A DNA stretch of 64,000 nucleotides, from positions 64,802,984 to 64,866,983 of the forward strand of contig NC_133933.1 in NCBI RefSeq assembly GCF_031877795.1, in the 5' to 3' direction. The DNA comes from Strix aluco. Taxonomy: Eukaryota > Chordata > Aves > Strigiformes > Strigidae. Positions 47,312-61,497 of the stretch are shown piece by piece. The notes under the pieces were generated by a model, which saw only the letters and a program-made list of their open reading frames with translations, searched no databases and was not told where the DNA came from. The number at the start of each line of letters is the position of its first letter. The first letter of the stretch is position 1. A program made the translations under genes and the position numbers.

Positions 47312-50300
47312 AAACAATCTGATGCGGTGTTTCCAAATCCCCAGTGTGAAATAATCAGAAGACGTACAAGTATCATATGCAACTTTGCCTGTCAAATTAA
47401 AAGTCTCGTGCTTTTTTTTTTTTTTTTTTTAATTGTCTTGTGATTAATTTCTTATTAATGTGGTCTAAACATAAGAGTTTCTTCTTGCTCTGAGGAAGTT
47501 TTGTGGATTCTGGGTGCTTATTTTCATTTGTCTTTCAGGCACATTTTGTACATCTGCAAAACGGTCGCTCTCTGTTCTCTGTATGCCAGGGTAATAGCAG
47601 CGGAGTGTGGACCACAACTGTTTATGATCACAACATTGCTTGTGTTTCTGTATTTCCTTGTTCTGCCCTGGGCAGGCCTCTTTTACTGTTTCTTGAAACG
47701 GAATATTGCCTTTTACTTTGTCATAGATTTATATACCAAAAAACTATACGTGGGGTTTTTTTTTTCTCCTCTTTGTCTGGATGGGGGTCTCAGGGCATAC
47801 CTACCAAAAAATGTACCACTTAGATGGTAGTGTTCTTAAAGTAATACAGTGTACCAATGTGGATGTAATTATCCGATACAAATTCCCCTGGTACATGGTT
47901 ACGCTGATATAACTAGTTTGTATAGTGATTATATCCATTTTTCTGAGTTTGTTTATGCACATTCTATCTCTGACAGTGTAGACTTGGTCTCAACAGAAAA
48001 GTTCTTTCTAAAAATCACATAGAAACCATGAGTAATGTGTAGTTGGTAATGGGTTTATGGCCACTTCATGCACACCTGGGTTTGTTTTGTTGCATCTCAA
48101 TTTATCTTTAACAGAAAATTATTTTACTGTTTTTTGTTTTCTTGTGATTGACAGTTCTATCCTAATATATTTACAGAGTCTGAAAAATGCAACTCTAATA
48201 TACAAGAAATTTCAGCCTGCACAAAACAAAATTGTAGAGAGTATCACTGTTCTTAAAAATGTAAGTTCACTTCATTGCAACTTAAGTAAGTTGTAATAAA
48301 CTTCTGCAGCTCTGGCTAAAATCTCTGATTTGTGTAAGCTGCCAAAGGGGGAAAAAAAAGGATCTAGAGTATTTTTGAAAGGCATGCTTTAATTGCTGTT
48401 GTGTCATACAGGAGGAAGTCAAGGTTTGATTGCTACAGAAAGTTTCTTTTTTAGGTAGTGGTTTATTGAAAATTCCATGCAAAGAAAAGCAGTTAGATAA
48501 TTTGCATGTATAGTTTGGTTTGTTAGAAAAGTGGAAACTAGAGGAACTAAAGGGAATTGAAATTATAGTGTCAGGTGACATTTTATAGGTAGTGTAGTAA
48601 AGTAGGGTTTGACCCTCATAAGAAAATGCTCATGAAAAAAGAAAGCAGAAAAAAACCCAGATTATTTTCTGTAATTTATGGTGAAGTTTAGACTTTTTTG
48701 GCTACAGAGGTTAGTATTGCTGCTGGCTTGACTGGGCTAACTTAATGCTCCCCACCTCCCCAAACCCTAGTAGTGTGCCTGGAATTTTCCTCTGCTGGGC
48801 TTGGTGGTGGACTGTCAGAGCTTGGGTGTACTCCTTATCAAGTGATTTATGAATAGCTGAAAGAAATATCTAATTACACATTGTAGGACATAATATAAGC
48901 TCAAATAATTTAGTAGAGCAGAATGCTTAACTTTGTTGAAATAATACTACTTAATGAGCAGTTTTCCCATAGAGAAATATCTGTGCTTGGGCAGAAAGGA
49001 GCTTTATGTTTAAAAAAGTCTAACAGGACTGATCAGAACTGATCAGGATTATCAGAATTAGTCTTATTAGACAGTAAGGTTTTCTTGCATATTGTTTTTT
49101 TTGTTTAAACAAGATAAACGGCCCAATCTATTTATGTATTTTGTATTTGTGGTTTACATTAAAACAAAACAGGTGTAGTGTGTCAAGAAAGAATAACATG
49201 AAATAATAACTGGGGTTACCCTTTCTTGACAACAAGATGTGACAGAACTTAGAGCAAAAACTATTTAGTTTAGACCAAAGTCAGTATTCAACAAAGACTT
49301 AAGTTGCTGGCACCTATTAACATTTTTCACAGCTCAGTGTAGTTCATTTTGAGTGTAGTCTGTTCACAAAAGTCCTAAAAGTATGTGGAGTTTCATGTTC
49401 CTTGTCTTTCAAAGACAGCTAAAATAGTTCAGTTAGCTGGAAAATATCTCTTTATTTGCTCTAACTGTTTTCAATTTATGTGGGGTTTGAAAGTGATTTT
49501 ATTTCTTTCCATACAAGCATTAGCAATGAAAAAGAGATGCTCTGGAGTGTAATGCAGGCCCCTGGTTAACTGATGTCTGTGCATGCTGGCAGGGTTTAAC
49601 TGAGTCCTTTGTGACACCTGTGAACACTGATTCATCTTGAGAGTTGGATTTCTAAAACTATTTTGTTAATGGTGTAGAAGAGAGAATCGAGTACAATTCA
49701 TAGTCTTCTGTAACAATATGGATAGACTAATTTTGATTTTTTTCCCATTTAAAATCAATTACGTTTATGAACACAGTTTCTGAAGGTGCTTATGAAAGGT
49801 TTTTTTCCTTGCATTTGTCTGAGACAAAATAGTTCTTTAGTGAAAAAGGTCTTTATCTTTGGCTGGACATTCATAGACTCCTACAACCAAACTCCCTATC
49901 CTGTTTAAGTCAATGGAAGTTTTTACACTTTGGTAAAGGTAGGATTTAACTATCAACTTTGAGACCATAAAGTTGGACCTCTTGATGCTGTGTGATATGG
50001 AGAGATCGTGATACCAGGCTCTTAAAGAGATTTTGCTTTAAAATCTCTGCAAAGCTATGTGACATTCTCACTAGAATTATGTCAAACAGAACTTGTACCC
50101 TGTTCCATTATTTTGTGCTTGGCCCTACAATACTAGCAAAATTCCTCTAAAAGTTAATGGATATTTTCACAGTGCTGATTGGCTAGAATCTTTTTTTTCC
50201 TTAAGGCTTAAATAATGGATAAGCTACATGTATTTAATTTTGTGAGGTCCAGTTGGATTTCGATATAGGCTTAGCAAGGTGTTACTAATACATCTGAAGA

Positions 50301-50346
50301 AATTTGTGGTAAGGGTAGAAGTCCTTTATATAATATGAAGGAAATT

Positions 50347-50373
50347 ATGTTAGTGAAACAATGTTAGTGAAAT
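50347..50373. repeat. Tandem duplication of a 14-bp word
   Basis: ATGTTAGTGAAACA is followed directly by ATGTTAGTGAAAT, a small recent duplication in intronic DNA. Confidence 0.85.
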
Positions 50374-53300
50374 ACAAATTCACAGGAAGGTGTTTGTTTT
50401 AGAGCTAGAGTGATGCCAAATACAGTGTTGCTCCCTCTGCAATAGGTTGGTATAGTGGCAAAATCTTGGGATGGAGAGGGCAATAAAGTTGGTCTGTAAG
50501 TTATCTGTCACATTTCATATACGTCATATCATTTTTAGCTTTTTAATCTCTGATTTACTTAATTACTAATCAAAAAAATACAAAAATTGTGCTCATCTTT
50601 GGCCTACTTTATCATAGTGGATAATGTTGTTTATTGGTGAAAAACTTCAGAATCAGCCATGCGTTAGTAAAACTACTACATAATTTGGAGTAGTAAGTAG
50701 GGCAGTTTTGAGTCAGCTATGTTTTTGTAAAGGAGTAAGGTTGTAAGTTGGAACTGATACACAGTAGTACGAAGGTTCCCATAGCACCTTTCTTTGATCT
50801 GATTTATTATTGACAAGACTTTGGTCTGTGAAATGTTGGGAGACAAACGGATGACGTATAGTACCTTCATTTTCTCTGCTTTGTTTTTAGCTCTGGTCAC
50901 TAATAGTGGAAAATTGTTACCATATAGCTGTTCAGTGATTCCATTAAATTACATAGTGATCTCTTTGTGGACAAAAATTCATCACTGTGTGTGTTGCTTT
51001 TATGAACAGGCTTGTCAGAGAGGTGAGAAAGTAATAGACAAGGAAATGGAAGCATATCAGATCCTCCAAAACTTCTCTTTTGGAGCAAGAGCAAGGTGTG
51101 TTTATACAGCACCTTGGAAATGCTTGTCTTGTGCCTGGGTCATACAGATTTCCACATCCAAAGTTCATAAACATGAACCTTCCATGATGGCAGGTTGGCC
51201 CAGACACGTCCATTTGTAAAAAGCTAAGTGTACAAGGACAAGAACCTCTACTTTAGTTTTGGTCTGTGTCCTCTATGTGATGCTTTACAGTGGTGTGTCT
51301 GGCATCTTTGCTTGTTCTTCTGTAGTAACGGTGAAGTACCTTTCAGTAGATATACCCTGACTTTCCTTCCCTTGCTCCCTAGATCACCCTCTGCATGGCA
51401 GGAAAGAGAAAGACACATGGGACGATGGAGTTCCTTTGCGCACACCTCTCCAAAGCTTCAGTGCAGCATATTGTCCACAAATGGAGTGACTATGAGAGAA
51501 ACCTTTTAATTGTCTTTTTCTCTCTCACAGCCTTAGTAATTAAAGAAGAAAACAAGGATGCTAAATAAACATTTTTGGATGTATGCTGGTTGAGAATGAC
51601 GCCTAGAGGGGAAGATAAATAAGATGGGGAGGGGAGGTTTGAATGTGACTGACAGTGGGTTATAATTGCCTACAAGAAGTTATTTTTTGTCAGATCAAGT
51701 CTCTAAGTCCTCAACCTAAAGAATTTCAGTGCTACAGCCTTTAAAACCTCTATCCAGTCGCAAGTTGTATAAGCACGTCTTGATGAGTAACTAAGATCCG
51801 ATAGAAGGCACCATCTCGGATACAGTGGTAACATCCTCTAACTTCCATTGTTTGACATCTCCACAGATAATTACACACAGAATACAGTGCCTTCTTATCT
51901 TGCTCAGTGCTTGCAGGTATTTCTCTTTACAAGTGCTTATGCACTGTTTTGATTTAATTTAGTTGCAGTATCATTAGATCCTGGTCAATAGTTCAACCCA
52001 CTTAACTAGCAAGCAGGGGAATAAATGAAACCAATTTTGACAAACTCTTTCTCAGTCAAGTGGGTTGTCTGGCAAGCCAAGAGTGTAATAAATAGATTTT
52101 GTGGCTATTTACAGACTCACTCACATGAAAACAGAGTGCCGTGCTTTCCAGTTTCATTACATAATTCAGACAGGGTCACATACTGATGATGGGATTACAC
52201 CTGTGTTTTAATCTCAGCCAAAACTGCATTTTTTTGGCTCCTGCTTTGATATTTTCCCATAAAAATAAACAGATTGCACCAGAAAATTGAGGGGTTTGGC
52301 TATATTGCATGAAGAAATATTTAAGTATGCATGTATAGGTATATACATACACACTTCTGTACATTATGTGATCATAGCTTTTGCCTCCAGTCATGTTCTG
52401 TCTGCTTCACAGTACAATATACCTGGAATAACTTCATGAGAGCTCATGGTTGCAGGTCTGGCTTGTTTGTCACTGAGGGGAAGGTTTGTCCTAGATTCAA
52501 TGTAGGTTCAACTTCTGCTATTATTTAAATATCAAAGAAAATATTTTAAATAAACTTTTTTGCATTATTTATGTGTGAGTATTAGTATTTATTTCACAAG
52601 TGTGTATAGATGCTTATACACAGCTGCACTTTGTTAAACAGGTAAAAAATTGTATTAGTTCTCCGTGATGACCTGCTGTGGTTTCACTGTGGTACAGCGG
52701 GTATCAGAATCTGGCCAGGTGATCTTTCTAAAATGTTATTCATTGCTGATACAATGATGCGAGCAGAGTCAGTAACTGAGCATTCCCATTTTATTGCCTG
52801 TGACTGATTCAGCCAAGGTCATTTCTTGTTGGACCCTGAAGATGTTTGCCTTCTAAGTTGAAGCACTTTGAGTTCCTTTTATATCCTTTTGTTTCTGAAG
52901 GACATAATTGTATCACTCTTAAGTCTAGCCAGAAGGTTAAAGGATTGTTTCTAAGGCCCTGTCACTGGTGGTGCATGACAGTCAACTTGTGCGTGGTGCT
53001 CATTAACCCTCACTCCTCTGGTAGGACGCCCACTTCAGCGCCATGGCTGAACTAGTGGTGCCAGGTCTCATGGCTGTAGAAATATGACCAGAAAGTCAAT
53101 CCATGAACAGACTACCTGTGTAAATAGATTATGCAAATGAAAGATACCATAAAAAACACTTGCATCATGCCAACACTTGTTATCTTGTTGCTTGACTTTC
53201 TCTGGTGTCAAGCGCAAAACCATCTTGCCCTCATCTCACAGTTTTCTAATCAGTGCCCCACAGCTGAGAAGATGACACTAAACTGTGCTTGGCACAGTGT

Positions 53301-53803
53301 GTGTTACCGTGTTGAACTGCCTTGTCTCTTGTGAATAAAATGACAACCCTGTCATTTTGGATCAAATCCTGACTTCAATAAAAGTGCAGAATGGGAAGTT
53401 GTTACCGATTTTTTTTTCATGAGGCCAGGATTTTGCCGTCAGCTGTAGACAGGAATTGTGCTGCTGAAATAGTGTTCCTTGTGACTGTCTCAACCTATAA
53501 ATGGAAACCTTCAGCACGCGAGGTTTGCTCTTCGTTGGATATAGTAACACTAGGTGAGAATATTGGAAAAGCTGTCTACATGGAAACAGCCTCTGGATAC
53601 TTCAGGCAGAGAAGATATAAAACAAAAGGCACTCTCAACAGAAATGATTGTTACATTGCCAGATGGTATAAGGTAATTTGGAAGGAAAGAGTAAAGATAT
53701 ATTATCTACCCCAAGGTGCTTTCATTGTGATTTGAATATAAAATGCATGAAGTCTTAGGTACAAGTGTTGGAACTGACAGTGGCTTAGAGCTGTGGTTTT
53801 AGC

Positions 53804-53825
53804 TTTTTTTTTTTTTTTTTTTTTT
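53804..53825 (+). repeat. Poly-T run of 22
   Basis: A simple T run with no retroposon body recognisable next to it. It is followed by TGGG without a splice AG. Confidence 0.85.
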
Positions 53826-54948
53826 GGGTAGTTATAATCTGTCTGAGAAAGGAACTTGCTGGGTTCCCGAGGGCATTGTAGTTCCAGCAGAGTTCGTGAG
53901 CTTGGAGCCTGGACTGTACCTTACCAGTCTTGTACGCTTGTTTCCCCAGTGAAATCTCATTATTTGGCTTTGGAGCTGCTTGTTAAGATGTGAGAAACTT
54001 GTATTTCATTTCAGTTTGTGCATGATATAATTTTGTTGTTTTTTTAATGAATTCTGATACCTTCTTGTTTCAAGTGGCATAATTTCAGAGATTTTTTTCT
54101 TCATGCTTCTGGTATGTTTCAGCATAAAAAATACACAAGAAAATATTTACAATAGGTTTGCAAGGTTCTAGTGTGTTTCATTCTAGTGTAACCCACCTGT
54201 CCTATGTATCTAGTCCTCCATCTGAAGCCCATTGACACCAAACTGAATTGGCTTATCCTGATAACTGTTTCTGTTTGCACTTTCCCATTTTTAGATGTAA
54301 TTTTGAAAGAATCTTGTACCTGATGGATTGATTAGAGGGGAGATGAGCTATTTTCTTTTTTTAAATACTACAAGCAAATTAAAAAAGGAAAAGGAAAAAG
54401 GCCAGATCAACAAAAACTTATGATTTTAGAATGCATAACCTTGGGCAAAAAGGGCTAGTTATTGGAGTAGTTCTTGAGTAACCTACTTGTTTGATAAGGA
54501 TCCTTGCCTGTTTAAGTTGTTGTTGGTTGTTGGAAACATTCCATTTCTAAATTTGTGCCTTACTGCATACCCTGAGGTATGTGTACAACTCACTGTAATT
54601 GCACAGTTTATTATTTTATTAATGAGAGCTATGATAATGTGTTGGCTCATGAATTCCCTCCAGTCCAGGTATGGTCTCCTAATTGCCCAGGGTTCTGTGA
54701 TTCCATTGTTTGTTCTGCGGATGTGATGGAGAGCAAAAGTAAAGCCTTTACAAGCATGGTTTAAAGAACTCAGACCTTGCCCTAAAGCCTGTATTTGGTG
54801 TGATAGTGCAACCAAAGGCTGGAAAGGTAGGATACCTTTTTAACACACACCTAATGAATAATAATAGAAGCAGCAGAAGTAAATACTTACTACATAATCC
54901 CAAGTACCTGAGACTTTGCCAGCTGGAAGGAGAGGGACGCACACCTTA

Positions 54949-55044
<96 letters not shown>

Positions 55045-56486
55045 CTAAATTTGCTGTAAGGCACACAACAGTGAGCAAGCATCTGGCATGCAACAGCAGC
55101 TCCTATTTTTAATGAGCCTCAGGGGTAGCAGGCGTACTAGGGTGCCCATTCCCACGTTCCGGAAACTATTTCTGTGTGCGGATGCTACATTGGTAGTAGA
55201 AGAGCAGGGAGCAGCATCGGTGGAGGTGTGGTCTGTGGAGGAGTTGGGGAAATCCAGTTTACTGTGTCTGTAACTCTGGAGACAACTTTCCCGTAAAAAG
55301 CCATGGCAAAACACCACAACCTCAAACAACTAGCAGTTGCTCCTCATGCTGCCCGGCTTTACTGGTATGCTGTAAACCTCTGACCCTGGGTTTGCAAGAT
55401 CTGGGGAGCTCTCTGAGGATGTCGTGGCAGCCTGGGTCACCCCAGCCAGTGGGATGGGGAGGTGGCGAGTTCCCACTGAGCGTGTCACAGGCTGCCTCCT
55501 TACTGTGGTGGCTGGTACCGTTTTCCACAGCTTCTGAAACTGCTCATTACAGCGCTTGGCTCTTCTACAAGGGCTTTTCATAGCTGTAGCCCCTGTGGCT
55601 TGCTGCAGCATGTTTTTCTGGTGGAACAGATGGTATATTACGTAGAAAGTTACTGTATTTTTGTATCACTGATTTTTATTTATTTATTTCTTTGTCTCTT
55701 TTTTTTAAAGTGGGCATATAGAGTAAATGCAGAACTTGGAATCAGTATTGGATTTGCCTTTGATATATTAATCTTTCTATTTGCGTATGTGTGCAGTATT
55801 TTACCCTGAGTAGTGTGTGCTTTCTGAAGTTTTAGTGAACAGATTTTCGTCATTTGGATTGAAATTAGCTCAAAATACTGTAAGGGAAAAAAGCCTATGA
55901 AAGAAGATCTTTGAAAGGAAAAGTAAATGTCTTCTTAAACAAGCTTTGTACTCACTCGAGTACAGTTTTGTTTTTAAGTCAGTAGATGTGTTTTCTGTAT
56001 CTAATCTTTGTTTTTTTTAATTGATATCATCTGGTCAATTTGAGTGAAAATGCTATTCCCATAAGAAAAATATTTATTCTAAATATTATTGTTGCCTAGG
56101 ATCTTGCTGAATTCATGAGATACAGAAGCAGTCAAGTTGTTTTAATATTTTTAACATTTTTATAGTGTTTTCTCATTGTTTCCATGAAAGCAATTTCAAT
56201 AAATATTTCAGCAATTGCTTTTGGTTTCTTGAAATTAGGTTACCTATTGTTGAAAACTGCAGGTTCTTAAACATGGGTTTCAGATCTGCTTTGTCTTGAT
56301 TAGACATCTGAAATAAAATATAAATACTTGAGCAAGCCCCAAAATAAGGACTTGCCTTTTCCCCCACTTAGCTGCCACGACTTAATGTGTTTTGTCCAAA
56401 GAATCTCTGTAAGTTGTCACTTATAAAAGATAGTTACAATCACAGGGTTTTGGTTCCACTTAGCCGTATCACTTTAATATATTATT

Positions 56487-56615
56487 TTTCACTTTTTATG
56501 TGTGTATATATCTTGCATAGACCCATATATATTATTTTATATATATACACACTCACAGGAGTGTATGTATGTACATACGTATACACACACAACGCACATA
56601 TACACTCTCACACTA
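56487..56615. repeat. TA/CA-rich simple-sequence block
   Basis: A mosaic of TA, TATG, GTAC and CA repeats including the perfect palindrome GTATGTACATAC. It is prone to slippage and cruciform extrusion. Confidence 0.75.
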
Positions 56616-57194
56616 TATGGACATATCTGAAACATATGGGATCATCCCATTTGAAATGTAAGGTTTATGTTTTCATCCTAAACCCAATCCTTACCACATA
56701 ATCGCAGTAGTGTTTTTCTCTTTGCAGTGTAGTGTTTTTCCAGTAGCTTCTGAACAGGAGGCTGCACGTCCTTGTGTCTGGAGACCTCCTGAGGTATGTG
56801 GGTGGAGAGACCAGCACTGGTGGCAAGGTCCTCCTGAGGCAGGAGAGCCTGGCATGGGGCAGCTGAGTGCAGTAGATAAGAAGACAGATGATGGGGGATG
56901 CTTCAGGAATTTCTTATTGCTGCCACTTTACTGGTGGTTAGGTTGTGTCCTTCAGCAGTGGGCAGTCTCCCATGCTGCATCCTGTGTACTGCCATATTTA
57001 GGCTGGGTACCAGGTTCACAGTGAAAAGCAAGCCCCCCAACTTCCATTTTTTGCTGCATATATTTTGAAGATAAATAATTACCTACTATCAGGTGTTTGG
57101 CAGCTTGCACCTTGTCATCTTTGTTTGCCTTGTTTTCCTGATAAAAGTGGCATAGGATATTTTAATTATCTGTATAGGATTGCTTGAGAGAATT

Positions 57195-57311
57195 CACAGA
57201 ATCACAGAATCATCTAGGTTGGAGAAGACCTTGAAGATCATCCAGTCCAACCATTAACCCAACATTAACAGTTCCCAACTACACCATATCCCTAAGCGCT
57301 ATGTCAACCCT
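57195..57311 (-). mobile_element. CR1 LINE, young 3'-end scrap, inverted
   Basis: The minus strand reads as the last part of the same CR1 subfamily seen at 28,926-29,402. It has the end of ORF2 (GATATGGTGTAGTTGGGAAC), the GGACTGGATGATCTTCAAGG block and two CACAGAATC-type octamers at 57,195-57,211. It is only about 117 bp long, a severe 5' truncation. Confidence 0.95.
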
Positions 57312-59289
57312 AATTCCCTTAGTGATTAGACAGTTCAACAAAAAATTTCAAGATAATGGCTTTTCCACTTGCACAATGTTCCTTCAAGTGGAAGTGAAAG
57401 AATTGTAAAACCTTGTATGTAGTTTAAATTCCCAAGTGATACAGCATAGTGGCTTTGTTCTAAGTATTATGCAGATGGGTTGTAAAGGGTAAAAGTATAA
57501 CTGAGTTTGTGGAAATTTGTAAAGGTGTTAAATATTTTGTAGGTAGCCAACTTTGTTTAAAAGCTGTTTTCCATATGTATTTGTACCTACTGCAACCAAC
57601 TTCTATTTTGGGGTGGAAAAGCATGTGTTTTCATCAGCATACCAAAGGCACTGACACTGAGGCCAGTTCACAGTTTGCATCTGTCCTTTTGCTTTAAGTT
57701 TTGATCTTTAAATGAAAAAACACAACAGATACAGCTCTTTTAAAAATATTAGGGTCATATTTGGATGCAAAGTATACTGTAGAGAACATACGGCACTTTA
57801 TCACCTCAAACCGATGCAGAGATGAAGAATACCATTCATCAGCTGATGGAACAGTAAGATGTAGTTACCTAAAGATTAACTCTCAGGATGTGGATGGGTG
57901 TGTGAAAACACTGCTGTTCCTTATTATATTCTCTTTAACAGACAGTGTATTGCAGGAGGCAGCCATATATGTATGAAAAATGCCTATTGCAATACTGTGC
58001 GCTGGTGCTGAATGTCTGCGCAGCCTGGCCGTGTGCTGCGGCTGTGCCATGCGGCAGTTGTCTCAGTACGGTCAAAAGTCCAAATTGTGTGTGGGTGCAT
58101 TTCTTTCATTCTCGGATGTGGGGCTAAAAATAGTTGACCAAGCTTATTCTGAGTGAGTGTGGTACTTTATGGTCAGATTTCAGAAAAATTGAATGGCTCT
58201 CTTATGTGTTGTTTAGGATGTTACAGTCCTTTGAAGGTTTTGTCCCCTTTCTCCTTCTCTCAAGAGAGTGTATGATATGGGCTGGATTCTGATCCAGCAC
58301 CCACATTTTTAAGGGCCATGTTCTTATCAATTTATTCTGATTGAACTAATCCAAACTGTTGTTAATGCTTCTTTGATTTGATGTACAGTTAAAATCAGAT
58401 TTTCTTCCTCAGATTGTGTATTGTGTACTGCAAATCATTGCCAACACCAAAGACTCATTAGTCTGCTTTTTTTTAATGTTGAAAAGCATCCTGATAATTA
58501 GTGCCAGACTGACAACTTTCAGGATTAAGTCTTCATGCTAATGTCAGAACAAGAAGCAGTAGAGGTTTCTTCATGCTAACTGGGCAATGCATGTTCAAGA
58601 TAAGCTGTCTTTGAAAAATTTAGCTCTGAAGGAAAGGGCAGAAAACAACCAAACCACCTCATATCTTTGCAGAAGAATATGTTTTTAACAGTATATCCAA
58701 AATATGTAGTTTATAAATAAATAAAAATATTATCTTTGACCTTCTTTTAGTAAAATGAGCAGTTTTGGTAAGTTTTTGCATTTCATATGTCCCACGAAAG
58801 ATACGATTTATTATGATTCCAAGATACAGACTGGTGGTTCCTTAGTTTCACCTCGAATTACTAGGGCTGAAAGGCTGGCTTCAGTTCCTGGTGTGACCAC
58901 AGGGTGGTTATTGCAGGAACACGGCAAAAATACTCCTCTTCAGCTAGTGATGGTAGTATGAGATGAGAATCCCGAAAAGCATTTTCCAAACACCTTGTAA
59001 ACTTTTTCACTGAGGTTTGTTGAATTAAGTGCCTCTATTTGAAAATCAGCTTCTATCAAGTGGAGCACTGCTACCCAGTCTGTCTCATTCAGTATACAGA
59101 GGAAAAGTCTAGTGTCCTGGACACCAGAGGCTATTGCTGGGATATGGTTATTGTGGAATGACTGTATTGATCACTGTATTTTGACATGTTGTTCAGAGAC
59201 TAACAAAAATGGGTCTAGAATCTGTCTCATGAGTGAGTGTACTGTAAGCCTGTGCATCGCCCTGCCCCAGGGGAGGATCAGCTGTAACC

Positions 59290-59450
59290 AAACCATTTCT
59301 TATGGGTGGTTGTTCCCGCTGCTCTTTAAAACTTCCAGTGGTGGAGAGTCTGAAACCTCCCAGATGGTCTCATCTGGATTCTTAACGATGCTTTCCATTA
59401 AAAAAGTCTTTCTAATGTTTAGCTTAAGAAGGTAGTAATGGTGGGTAGGA
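59290..59450 (-). mobile_element. Old CR1 3' region, inverted and decayed
   Basis: The plus strand reads as the complement of the CR1 segment just before the ORF2 end: AAACTTCCAGTGGTGGAGAG, AACCTCCCAGATGG and AAAGTCTTTCTAATGTTTAGC. These follow the order seen in inverted old CR1 copies. Divergence is high and both edges are uncertain. Confidence 0.65.
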
Positions 59451-60180
59451 CTGCAATCCAGGTTCTTCCTATGCTTGTCAGGTAAATATACTAATGATTT
59501 ACTTAGGGTCAGATGGACAGCCTGTGAAACAATGAGTTACCAAATGCTGAACTTCTACATGCCACTACCAAACTCCTGTGCTGTCACCCTTTTCCTTAAG
59601 CTGAGCCATTATCTGCTTCAGAAAGGCGGGGGTGAAAATGAAAAGAAGCATCTGCATTCACTTTGCTGGGTTGTCAGCCATATCTGACAAGGGAATCCTG
59701 TAGTTTTACATTCCAGTTGTGCCCCAAATGCATTCACAAAATATGTTTTACTCCATGGGATCCAAAAATACGTAAGGCTTGATTTCCAGATGCTTGCAGA
59801 AGTATGGGCTGTAGCGAGAGCTTAGTGCATTTCTATATTGTAGTAATATTCTTACACAAGCTGTACAAGAAAAACAAGAGCAGCACGGCTCCTGAGCAAA
59901 TATTGTTTCTAGTCACATACGATACTTTGCAGCTGAGCCTGGTGACATGCTGCTTAGCTGTTTTGCTATGCAAGTGCAGAGAACGCTGTTAGCAATAAAG
60001 CCACTGCTGGTTTCTCCTCCAAAACCTCCCTCCTTGCAGTGCATTGGAAATGACTGAACTTTGGCCCTCAATCTGCTGACACCCTGAGGGAGTGTAAATG
60101 TAATGACGTCTTTGCTTGTTTCAGCTGCACAACAGGAAACGCTCATGGCCTCCCCTTCTTCCTGCTCTGAGAAAGTGCTG

Positions 60181-60231
60181 CCTTTTTTTTTCTTTTTTTC
60201 TTTTTTTTTTTTTTTTCTCCTTCCCCTGCAG
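60181..60231 (+). other. Very long polypyrimidine tract ending in a splice acceptor
   Basis: About 49 pyrimidines with almost no interruption end in CCTTCCCCTGCAG, an excellent 3' splice site at 60,231. The following 130 bases are GC-rich and exon-like (start ACGAGCGGGCTCAG), unlike the surrounding AT-rich intron. I see no convincing donor close behind; the best is GTG|GTGGTG near 60,353. It could be a cassette exon, an unused acceptor or a chance pyrimidine repeat. Confidence 0.3.
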
Positions 60232-61478
60232 ACGAGCGGGCTCAGACCTACTTTCACGTCTGGGCTCAGCAGCCAGCCGGTGCTCGCACAGGGCCCCCAT
60301 TGCTGCTGCCTCCTCGCCGGCGCAGCCAGTCGCCTCCCCATTGCTCTGCTGTGGTGGTGATGCCAGAAATACCAGCGTTTTAATTCCACACACACCCCCC
60401 CCGGAGAAGTGACTGAGAAGAGAATACAGTTATGTGGCAATGGCTTGCTCCACGGAGCATGTCACTGGATACAGCTCAGCTGCAAAGACCAGGATGGTCA
60501 GGTGATGATTTGCCTTGGGGAGACCACATCACTTGCATAATATAGAGGACACACTGTCAGGTGGGCATTGAAAGATCCTGGAATATGATCCCAATAGTGC
60601 TGAATAATGCTGAATATACAGGGCCTGAACAGATTTCTTTGCCTTGCTGGAATACGGAGGTTTGTTTCTTGCAGAGCATTGACAGAAAACCTGTTTAACC
60701 CTCTCCAGCTGCTGCTTTTACACTTTGTAACCAAAACAGGGATATGAGTAAGAATGGTTATTTGAGAAACACAGGCATTTTGCAGCTAACCCAGGGAGGA
60801 GGATTTTATCTCATCAAAGTCAGCCAAATCATTAAAGCAATACAGTGTTCTTGGGAGTGAAATTAATTGATTTAATATTCACCTGTTATTCTCTAATGAT
60901 TGGGGGGGAGGGTCACTTTTAAAGAATAAAAAGCATATTCACTAGGGAGTTTGCATATTGTGGCATGAGAAGAGGCACTGAGTAGTCTAGAGTGCAGCAT
61001 CCTGGATTTGAGAGATTTAATTAACTTTGAATGTAAACAGCGCTGGTGCAGTTGCTTATTCATTTGTTTAATGTTGCATAGGCATATTATTTGAGGAGCA
61101 ACTTTTGCCTGAGTTCTGTAATAAGCAAGTTTTGGATTTATCTCATTAATCTATCACACTACCTAGCTAAATAACTTGTTTTTAACAAGCTGGAGTTACA
61201 TAACATGAATCATGCCTGGCAAGATGCTTGCAAGCAGGGAAAAGCAAGATAGGCAAAGAAATAACGGCACTCAACCTTTGCAGAATAGGATACGACTGGG
61301 TTTTGAAATGAAATACTGTGTGTTGGTACGCTCAGCCATACAGACAAGGTTCATTATAAGGATGGGATGTGTTTTGAAACAACATCTTGGGATGGGAATG
61401 TTTAACAGATAGAAGACAGAATTTGCTCAGGCATGTGCAGTCCTTGGAGGGTTTCGTATATGTACATGCCAAATTCTG

Positions 61479-61497
61479 CCCCCCCCCCCCCCCCCCC
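61479..61497 (+). repeat. Homopolymer of 19 Cs
   Basis: An uninterrupted C run in AT-rich intronic DNA. The opposite strand could form a G-quadruplex. Confidence 0.85.

Noticed and set aside
47501..47830. Hydrophobic 109-codon frame resembling a small membrane protein
   Set aside because: A second frame of 106 codons is open over the same bases, the sequence is T-rich (which gives hydrophobic residues by chance), and there is no similarity I recognise.
50821..51219. 132-codon plus-strand frame
   Set aside because: No domain, no good start context and average intronic composition.
53804..53825. Poly-T run as the tail of an inverted retrogene
   Set aside because: No coding body or target-site duplication is visible on the expected side.
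57061..57250. Tandem CACAGAATC words as a regulatory repeat
   Set aside because: They are the inverted 3' octamers of the CR1 scrap at 57,195-57,311.
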